From an uncultured Lacinutrix sp. (GTDB taxonomy: Bacteria > Bacteroidota > Bacteroidia > Flavobacteriales > Flavobacteriaceae), in NCBI GenBank assembly GCA_937916035.1, contig CALGIH010000257.1:1-7253 (forward strand): 7,253 bases of DNA, written 5' to 3'. This document shows positions 1 to 5,309 of the stretch, piece after piece (the first letter of the stretch is position 1; each line of letters starts with the position of its first letter). A program made the position numbers and the translations under genes. The notes beneath the pieces are model-generated. The model was not told where the DNA came from. It saw nothing but the letters and a program-made list of their open reading frames with translations, and ran no database searches.

Positions 1-1299
1 TATGATCGCTTAACTATTTATCCAGCGAATATGTTTGTAACCTCGCCAGATATCTTACAAAATGCCATTACAGAAATTCAAGATGATTTAGTAAAACAAC
101 ATGACTATTTTAAAGAAATCGGTAAACATTTGGAAGCTAAACGCCTTAAAGAACGTACCGAATTCGATTTAGAAATGATACGTGAATTAGGATATTGTTC
201 TGGCATTGAAAACTACTCACGTTATTTGGACCGTAGACTTCCAGGAACTCGTCCATTCTGTTTATTAGATTATTTTCCGGATGATTATTTAATGGTTGTA
301 GATGAAAGTCACGTCACTATTTCTCAAGTTCATGCCATGTATGGAGGCGATAGAAGTAGAAAAGAAAATTTGGTTGAGTATGGTTTTAGATTACCAGCAG
401 CAATGGATAACAGACCTCTGAAATTTGAAGAATTTGAAGCCATTCAAAATCAGGTGATTTATGTGAGTGCAACACCTGCTGATTATGAATTACAAAAAAC
501 AGACGGGATTTTTGTTGAGCAAGTAATAAGACCAACTGGATTGTTGGATCCTATTATTGAAGTGCGGCCAAGTTTAAATCAGATTGATGATTTAATTGAA
601 GAAATTCAACTACGTGTAGAAAAAGATGAAAGAACCTTAGTCACAACACTAACCAAACGTATGGCGGAAGAATTGACTAAATATTTAGATAGAATTCAAA
701 TTCGTTGTCGCTATATACATAGTGATGTGGACACTTTGGAGCGTGTTGAAATAATGCAAGATTTACGTAAAGGGTTATTTGATGTATTAGTTGGTGTTAA
801 CCTCTTACGTGAAGGGTTGGATTTACCTGAAGTCTCATTAGTCGCTATTTTAGACGCTGATAAAGAAGGTTTTTTACGTTCTGCTCGTTCATTGACGCAA
901 ACCGTTGGAAGAGCAGCTAGAAACTTAAATGGCAGAGCTATTATGTATGCTGATAAGATTACTAAGAGCATGCAAAAAACAATGGATGAAACTGAATACA
1001 GACGTGAAAAACAAATTGCCTATAATACAAAACACAATATTACGCCTACAGCATTAAATAAAAGTTTAAATAATGCGTTGACAAAAAACTCTGTAAGTTC
1101 GTATTATTATGAATTGGAAGCTTTAAAAGCTGCTGAGCCAGAAAGTGAATATTTAACGAAACCTGTGCTCGAAAAAAATATACGTGAGAGGCGTAAACTA
1201 ATGAAACAAGCTGCCAAGGAACTTGACTTTATGCTTGCTGCAAAGCTAAGAGATGAAATTAAAAATTATCAGAGTAAACTTTTAGACCTTAAAGTGTAG
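1..1299 (+). CDS. uvrB: UvrABC excinuclease subunit B, 5'-truncated by window edge
   Basis: UvrB is the DNA-damage-verifying helicase-like subunit of cytoplasmic nucleotide excision repair; it takes over damaged DNA from UvrA and recruits the UvrC nuclease. The frame is open from base 1, and the residues before the first ATG ([10 protein letters not shown]) match UvrB, so that ATG at 31 is internal. 432 residues are visible; full UvrB is about 660-670, so roughly 230 N-terminal residues are outside, including the Walker A loop and the damage-probing beta-hairpin. Visible in window numbering: Walker B DESH at 101-104, SATP at 156-159, motif V region [10 protein letters not shown] at 265-274, motif [11 protein letters not shown] at 300-308, and a C-terminal UVR domain at about 396-430 ([15 protein letters not shown], then AAKLRDEI), the usual UvrC contact. 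The linker before the UVR domain is shorter than in E. coli. No frameshift or lost motif is seen. The stop is TAG, 2 bp from the convergent gene's stop. Confidence 0.97.
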   Translation, partial: YDRLTIYPANMFVTSPDILQNAITEIQDDLVKQHDYFKEIGKHLEAKRLKERTEFDLEMIRELGYCSGIENYSRYLDRRLPGTRPFCLLDYFPDDYLMVVDESHVTISQVHAMYGGDRSRKENLVEYGFRLPAAMDNRPLKFEEFEAIQNQVIYVSATPADYELQKTDGIFVEQVIRPTGLLDPIIEVRPSLNQIDDLIEEIQLRVEKDERTLVTTLTKRMAEELTKYLDRIQIRCRYIHSDVDTLERVEIMQDLRKGLFDVLVGVNLLREGLDLPEVSLVAILDADKEGFLRSARSLTQTVGRAARNLNGRAIMYADKITKSMQKTMDETEYRREKQIAYNTKHNITPTALNKSLNNALTKNSVSSYYYELEALKAAEPESEYLTKPVLEKNIRERRKLMKQAAKELDFMLAAKLRDEIKNYQSKLLDLKV

Positions 1300-1301
1300 T
1301 T

Positions 1302-1703
1302 TTAGTTATATTGAATTTTGAAAATATCTATCAAGAAATCTGGTGGAATGATTTTATTCGGAAAGCTTTCCATCAAATCAAGTACCTTACTTATCGACTC
1401 ATGACTTAAGCCCATTCTAAGGCCAAAATTATAAAGTTTAACAAGTTCTTTTTTAGAAATATCTTCATCTAAGTTCATTAACAAGACCAATCTATGAAAC
1501 TGAACGATACGTTCACTATGAGATTTTAAGCTTATATGAGTAACAGGATTATCTAATAAATAATCGAAATCATCACGAGTAATTTCCAATTGCTTAGCAA
1601 CACCTAATAGAAAGTTATATTCTATTTCCTTTAACGTTTTATCAATCCGAGCGAATGCTATCATCTCGGAGAGTAAACTCAATTTTTCAACACGATTTAT
1701 CAT
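1302..1703 (-). CDS. Small TerB-like helical protein of unknown function
   Basis: A 133-residue cytoplasmic protein with no signal peptide or membrane segment. The pattern is all-helical and resembles the TerB/DjlA-N fold: an N-terminal helix with AFARIDKTLKEIEY (acidic D and E around residues 22-29, counting from the GTG), then FLLGVAKQLEI, and a second acidic segment LMNLDEDISKKEL at about 76-88, followed by GLRMGLS. Paired acidic helix-start motifs like these bind metal in TerB proteins, but tellurite resistance cannot be inferred and no other ter gene is present. The start is ambiguous: GTG at 1706 directly precedes ATG at 1703; I chose ATG because GTG starts are uncommon in this group and no ribosome-binding site favours either. 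It converges on uvrB with a 2-bp gap and no visible hairpin terminator. Nothing in it resembles UvrB, so a name transferred from the neighbour would be wrong. The gene is secure; the family is an inference from pattern. Confidence 0.8.
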   Translation of the reverse strand: MINRVEKLSLLSEMIAFARIDKTLKEIEYNFLLGVAKQLEITRDDFDYLLDNPVTHISLKSHSERIVQFHRLVLLMNLDEDISKKELVKLYNFGLRMGLSHESISKVLDLMESFPNKIIPPDFLIDIFKIQYN

Positions 1704-1706
1704 CAC

Positions 1707-1950
1707 TGAGGGAGTATTAATTATTACATTATAAAATTAGCTAGAATAATCCTTTTATCATCGTACATATTTGGTAAATCATCGAAAACTCATCTTCTTT
1801 TCGTCGTTATTTTTTATACTTTCAAACATGTATTTTATTTAAAATACTGATTATCATGTTTTTAATGATTTTTATAAAAAATCTAGTTTTAGTTATGTGA
1901 AATTAATAATCGATGAAATGCAACGAATCAAATCCAGAACTTAATCTTGT
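1707..1950. other. AT-rich intergenic region with several short dyads
   Basis: No credible ORF is seen on either strand; the longest ATG-started runs are about 15 codons. It is the presumed 5' region of the TerB-like gene on the minus strand, but I find no match to TAnnTTTG there. It contains an 18-bp dyad at 1830-1847 (8-bp arms, centre TT), an outer AAACATG/CATGTTT pair at 1824-1830 and 1855-1861, and GATTTTT-ATA-AAAAATC at 1867-1883. In DNA this A+T-rich such dyads arise easily by chance, so I assign no function. Confidence 0.5.
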
Positions 1951-1985
1951 TAAATAAAAAACTCCCAAGACGCACTTGGGAGTTT
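1951..1985 (-). terminator. Rho-independent terminator of the small exported-protein gene
   Basis: A perfect 11-bp inverted repeat (1959-1969 with 1975-1985; arm AAACTCCCAAG) around the 5-nt loop ACGCA. Read on the minus strand, the hairpin is followed by a T-rich tract (complement of 1951-1959). It sits about 25 bp past the stop of the minus-strand gene at 2010-2351. The GC core in an AT-rich background and the one-sided T-tract make this a strong call and insulate the TerB-like gene from readthrough. Confidence 0.9.
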
Positions 1986-2009
1986 ATAGACTAATTCAAA
2001 ATAAAAGAT

Positions 2010-2351
2010 TTATTTTTCTTTTGCGGTAACTCTTACTGGAACTTTAAATGTTCTTTCTTTACTTGTAAACGTCGCAGGTAATTCCTTATAGTTTAATCTA
2101 CTTTTAATAAAGTTCTCCACGTATAATTCATTAGAGTCAACAGATAAAACAACGATTTCGTTATTTTTATTTAATGTAAGGGTCACGTCTGCCACGATAT
2201 CCTTATCTACTAAAAAACTAGGGTCTTTTAATAGTTTTCCAATTTCTTCAGTAATTACCACTGAATCGGCTTTTTTGTCTTCATTGCTTGCAGAAAGCAC
2301 ACTACTAGTAGTAATCAATACAGCTAACAGTAAAGTTTTTAATTGTTTCAT
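2010..2351 (-). CDS. Small exported protein, possible TonB C-terminal-like fold
   Basis: A 113-residue hypothetical protein. Residues 1-20 form a classical signal peptide: K at 2 and 5, hydrophobic core LLLAVLITTSSVL, and small residues SAS at the likely cleavage site near 20-21. No lipobox cysteine is present, so it is predicted soluble in the periplasm or outside the cell. The mature region of about 90 residues begins with a charged stretch, then DIVADVTLTLNKNNEIVVLSV at about 51-71, a helix-like YVENFIKSRLNYKE, and a final strand TFKVPVRV. The order strand, polar turn with N-x-E-I, strand, helix, final strand is the layout of TonB C-terminal domains. No transmembrane anchor or proline-rich spacer is present, so it is not a working TonB transducer by itself. 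The TonB_C likeness is my inference. It is monocistronic, with its own terminator downstream and the sucC terminator upstream. ATG start follows an AT-rich leader. Confidence 0.85.
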   Translation of the reverse strand: MKQLKTLLLAVLITTSSVLSASNEDKKADSVVITEEIGKLLKDPSFLVDKDIVADVTLTLNKNNEIVVLSVDSNELYVENFIKSRLNYKELPATFTSKERTFKVPVRVTAKEK

Positions 2352-2500
2352 AATTGTTCGTTTTAAATTGATTGAATAAAAATTGATTGATACTATATAG
2401 ACTGCCCAACATTTTAAATGTTACATCTGTTAACTAATTTTTAACGTTAATTAATACTGAGTTAACAAATACGGCAATGAATACATCTCCAAATTATGCA
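2352..2500 (-). promoter_or_regulatory. Leader and upstream region with palindromes and a direct repeat
   Basis: This is the 5' region of the small exported-protein gene. It holds a tandem 10-bp direct repeat AATTGATTGA at 2366-2375 and 2381-2390 (15-bp period), a 15-bp palindrome AACATTT-T-AAATGTT at 2408-2422, the perfect palindrome TTAACGTTAA at 2441-2450, and GTTAAC at 2429-2434 and 2461-2466. No exact TAnnTTTG promoter is found on the minus strand. The palindromes could be regulator sites, but composition alone could also produce them. Confidence 0.35.
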
Positions 2501-2533
2501 ACAAAAAAGAGTAGCGCTTAGCACTACTCTTTT
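2501..2533 (-). terminator. Rho-independent terminator of sucC
   Basis: A 10-bp inverted repeat, AAAAGAGTAG at 2505-2514 with CTACTCTTTT at 2524-2533. Inside it, a one-pair mismatch is followed by GC/GC closing the loop TTA. On the minus strand the hairpin runs into TTTTTTGT (complement of 2501-2508). It lies 23 bp beyond the sucC stop, so sucC transcription should end here rather than continue into the small exported-protein gene. Confidence 0.9.
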
Positions 2534-2556
2534 CAAAAAATTATGTAATTGTTATG

Positions 2557-3747
2557 TTATCCTAAAACAGCTTGTACCTTATCAGCAGCTTCTTGAAACT
2601 CAACCGCACTTTGAACATCCAATCCAGAATTGTCTATTAACTTTTTAGCGATATCTGCATTTGTTCCTTGAAGACGAACAATAATAGGTACAGTAATAGT
2701 TCCCATATTCTTATAAGCATCAATAACTCCTTGAGCAACTCGATCACAACGAACAATACCTCCAAAGATGTTAATTAATATTGCTTTTACAGCTGGGTCT
2801 TTTAATATGATTTTAAAAGCAGCTTCCACTCTTGCGGCATCAGCAGTACCTCCAACATCTAAAAAGTTTGCCGGCTCACCTCCTGCTTGTTTAATTAAAT
2901 CCATTGTCGCCATTGCAAGTCCTGCTCCATTAACCATACAACCAACGTTTCCGTCAAGATCAACATAGTTAAGTCCTAAAGCACCTGCTTCAACTTCTAT
3001 TGGATTTTCTTCACGCAAATCACGTAAATCTTTATAATCTTTATGTCTAAATAATGCGTTATCATCAATAGTCACCTTAGCATCAACTGCCATTATTTTG
3101 TTATCACTTGTTTTTAAAACAGGATTGATTTCAAATAATGAAGCGTCAGATTTCACATAAGCTGTATATAAATTAGTAGCAAACTTTGTCATTTCTTTAA
3201 ATGCAAGTCCAGATAAACCTAAATTAAAAGCAATACGCCTCGCTTGAAAAGGCAATAGTCCACCAGCTGGATCTACTTCCTCTGTAAAAATCAAATACGG
3301 TGTTTCTTCTGCAACCGTTTCAATATCCATTCCACCTTCAGTAGAATACATGATCATATTACGTCCAGAACCTCTATTCAATAATACAGACATATAAAAT
3401 TCACTAGTCTCAGTTTCTCCAGGATAATAAACATCTTCAGCAATTAAAACTTGATGAACTTTCTTCCCTTCAGCAGATGTTTGAGGTGTCACTAAGTTCA
3501 TCCCAATTATTTTACCTGCTATTTCTTCAACTTCTTTTAAACTCTTTGCAATTTTAACACCACCACCTTTACCACGTCCTCCAGCATGAACTTGTGCTTT
3601 AATAACATGCCAACTTGTGCCTGTCTCACTTGTTAATTGCTTTGCAGCAGCAACGGCTTCTTGTGCACTTTGGGCAACAATCCCTCGTTGTATTCTTACT
3701 CCAAATCCGCTTAATATTTCCTTACCTTGATATTCGTGTAAATTCAT
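2557..3747 (-). CDS. sucC: Succinyl-CoA synthetase (succinate-CoA ligase) beta subunit
   Basis: The cytoplasmic TCA-cycle enzyme interconverts succinyl-CoA, NDP and phosphate with succinate, CoA and NTP; the beta subunit carries the ATP-grasp nucleotide site and pairs with the SucD alpha subunit, which carries the phosphohistidine. The 396 residues are full length for the family (E. coli 388). It opens with the diagnostic [10 protein letters not shown]. Also visible are K50 and the glycine loop GGRGKGGG at 56-63, metal-ligand region FEINP at 205-209, VDAK at 221-224 (E. coli LDGK), [18 protein letters not shown] at 266-283, and GGIVRCD at 329-335. A few extra residues (about 108-117, PGETETSE) relative to E. 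coli lie before the FYMSVLLNR strand. ADP versus GDP preference cannot be read securely. No sucD lies in the window, so the complex depends on an unlinked gene. It has its own promoter and terminator and is divergent from lysA. Confidence 0.98.
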   Translation of the reverse strand: MNLHEYQGKEILSGFGVRIQRGIVAQSAQEAVAAAKQLTSETGTSWHVIKAQVHAGGRGKGGGVKIAKSLKEVEEIAGKIIGMNLVTPQTSAEGKKVHQVLIAEDVYYPGETETSEFYMSVLLNRGSGRNMIMYSTEGGMDIETVAEETPYLIFTEEVDPAGGLLPFQARRIAFNLGLSGLAFKEMTKFATNLYTAYVKSDASLFEINPVLKTSDNKIMAVDAKVTIDDNALFRHKDYKDLRDLREENPIEVEAGALGLNYVDLDGNVGCMVNGAGLAMATMDLIKQAGGEPANFLDVGGTADAARVEAAFKIILKDPAVKAILINIFGGIVRCDRVAQGVIDAYKNMGTITVPIIVRLQGTNADIAKKLIDNSGLDVQSAVEFQEAADKVQAVLG

Positions 3748-3771
3748 GTTATTAAATTATTTTTTGCACTG

Positions 3772-3802
3772 CAAATGTAATCAACCTTATACTTTAAAGC
3801 AA
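3772..3802 (-). promoter_or_regulatory. Bacteroidota-type promoter of sucC
   Basis: On the minus strand, TTG (complement of 3800-3802) is followed after exactly 20 bp by TACATTTG (complement of 3772-3779). This matches the Bacteroidota primary-sigma consensus, a TTG -33 element and a TAnnTTTG -7 element. Transcription would begin near 3766, giving a short A/T-rich leader of about 20 nt before the sucC ATG and no Shine-Dalgarno motif. Spacing, match and position agree, though initiation is unmeasured. Confidence 0.8.
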
Positions 3803-3935
3803 TATTTTTTATGATGACAATGCTCTAAAATTTTCATCAGACTTTTTTTGATTTAAATAGAACTAATTCAAAAAACTTTATAATTTTATCAACTTAAAAT
3901 AAATCAACTTATATCTCACATCTTTAAAATCATTT
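3803..3935 (+). promoter_or_regulatory. lysA upstream region with dyad and direct repeats
   Basis: This is the lysA side of the sucC/lysA divergent spacer. TTTTTTGA at 3844-3851 is mirrored by TCAAAAAA at 3868-3875 across 16 nt. A 9-bp direct repeat ATCAACTTA occurs at 3888-3896 and 3903-3911, 15 bp apart, ending about 25 bp before the lysA start. The best -7-like element is TAATTTTA at 3881-3888, one mismatch from TAnnTTTG, but no TTG lies at the right distance. I see no lysine riboswitch-like structure. The region must contain the lysA promoter, which I cannot place. Confidence 0.4.
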
Positions 3936-5168
3936 ATGATGAAAAATGAAACTTTATTAAACATTGCTAACGAATTTGGAAATCCAGTTTATGTATATGA
4001 TGCTCATAAAATTGAAGCTCAATACAAACGTTTAAGTTCAGCATTTAATAAGGTTAAAAACGTGAAGATTAATTATGCCGTTAAAGCACTTTCTAATATT
4101 TCTATTTTAAAATTCATGAACAAACTAGGTGCTGGGTTAGATACCGTTTCCATTCAAGAAGTAAAATTAGGAATAGTTGCAGGCTTCAAACCTGAAGATA
4201 TTATTTATACACCTAACGGAGTTTCTTTGCATGAAATTGAAGAAGTTGCTAAACTTGGAGCTCAAATAAATATTGACAATCTTGTTATTTTAGAACAATT
4301 TGGTAATGCCCATCCTGATGTACCGGTTTGTATTCGTATCAATCCGCATGTTATGGCTGGAGGAAACACCAATATTTCAGTAGGTCATATAGATTCTAAA
4401 TTCGGGATTTCCATTCACCAAACGCCTCATATCCTCAGAATTGTTAAAAATACAGGAATGCGTATTAATGGTATCCATATGCATACTGGAAGTGATATTC
4501 TAGATATAGAAGTCTTTTTATATGCCAGTGAAATTCTCTTTGAAACCGCAAAACAGTTCAAAGATTTAGATTTTATTGATTTTGGATCAGGCTTTAAAGT
4601 GCCTTACAAACGTGGAGATATAGAAACTGACATTGAAGAATTTGGAGAAAAATTGACGACAAGGTTTAAAACCTTTTGTAAAAACTATGGCAAAGAATTA
4701 ACCTTAGCCTTTGAGCCTGGAAAATTCTTGGTAAGTGAAGCTGGTTATTTTCTAACTAAAGTAAATGCAGTTAAGCAAACTACCTCAACTGTTTTTGCAC
4801 AAGTAGATTCAGGGTTTAACCATTTGATTCGTCCAATGTTATATGGATCACAACACGAGATTATCAATATTTCAAATGAAGATGGAAAAGAACGTTTTTA
4901 TTCTGTGGTTGGATATATCTGCGAAACTGACACCTTTGCAAATAATAGAAGGATTAAAGAAATAAAAGAAGGCGATATCCTCGCCTTTAAAAATGCTGGT
5001 GCATATTGCTTTACAATGGCCAGCAACTATAATTCTCGTTATCGTCCAGCAGAAGTTTTATGGTATAATGATAAAGCGCATCTCATAAGAAAGCAAGAAA
5101 CTTTTGACGATTTATTAGCCAACCAACAAATCATAGAATTCAACACTTTATCAAAAGCTAATAAGTAG
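3936..5168 (+). CDS. lysA: Diaminopimelate decarboxylase
   Basis: The cytoplasmic PLP enzyme performs the last step of lysine synthesis, meso-diaminopimelate to L-lysine plus CO2. The 410 residues are the normal length. It has the fold-type III barrel followed by the C-terminal beta domain. The PLP lysine is K50 in NYAVKALSN; HMHTGSD at 181-187 is the conserved His-containing loop; GSGF at 217-220 and EPGK at 260-263 are the phosphate/PLP-binding motifs (many homologues have EPGR). CETDTF at 329-334 carries the catalytic cysteine contributed across the dimer, and GAYCFTMASNYN at 355-366 is the family's C-terminal signature. The CETDTF and GAY motifs favour LysA over the related carboxynorspermidine or ornithine decarboxylases. 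ATG at 3936 is followed directly by ATG at 3939; either could be used, with no Shine-Dalgarno to decide. It stands alone, divergent from sucC, with no other lysine gene nearby and no clear terminator after the TAG. Confidence 0.97.
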   Translation: MMKNETLLNIANEFGNPVYVYDAHKIEAQYKRLSSAFNKVKNVKINYAVKALSNISILKFMNKLGAGLDTVSIQEVKLGIVAGFKPEDIIYTPNGVSLHEIEEVAKLGAQINIDNLVILEQFGNAHPDVPVCIRINPHVMAGGNTNISVGHIDSKFGISIHQTPHILRIVKNTGMRINGIHMHTGSDILDIEVFLYASEILFETAKQFKDLDFIDFGSGFKVPYKRGDIETDIEEFGEKLTTRFKTFCKNYGKELTLAFEPGKFLVSEAGYFLTKVNAVKQTTSTVFAQVDSGFNHLIRPMLYGSQHEIINISNEDGKERFYSVVGYICETDTFANNRRIKEIKEGDILAFKNAGAYCFTMASNYNSRYRPAEVLWYNDKAHLIRKQETFDDLLANQQIIEFNTLSKANK

Positions 5169-5210
5169 TTTCTCAATCCACTTAATTTTCATAAGTTGTA
5201 GTGTTTATTG

Positions 5211-5243
5211 TTGAATTTTACTACAAAAAATTCCTTATATTTA
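5211..5243 (+). promoter_or_regulatory. Candidate promoter of the BNR/VPS10-like gene
   Basis: TTG at 5211-5213 is followed after 22 bp by TATATTTA at 5236-5243, one base from the Bacteroidota TAnnTTTG -7 element. Spacing is at the upper end of the usual range. A start near 5250 would leave a leader of about 60 nt. The placement between lysA and the next gene is right, but the imperfect -7 makes this a moderate call. Confidence 0.5.
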
Positions 5244-5309
5244 CGAAAGGCAAAACCATTCTGATCCAGGTCAAGCCTAATAAATAATTAATCAACCAAC
5301 CATTAAGTA

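Noticed and set aside
31..33. ATG at 31 as the start of uvrB
   Set aside because: The frame is open from base 1 and the ten residues before it are conserved UvrB sequence, so the gene begins outside the window.
711..971. 86-residue ORF on the minus strand inside uvrB
   Set aside because: It lies opposite highly conserved UvrB helicase motifs, and its translation shows no family pattern; it is a shadow of uvrB.
2768..2968. 66-residue ORF on the plus strand inside sucC
   Set aside because: It is antisense to the conserved sucC C-terminal region and low in complexity; a shadow frame.
5196..5226. Inverted repeat TTGTAGT/ACTACAA as a lysA terminator
   Set aside because: The stem is only 7 bp with a 17-nt loop, and it is followed by A rather than T on the plus strand, so it is not a convincing terminator.
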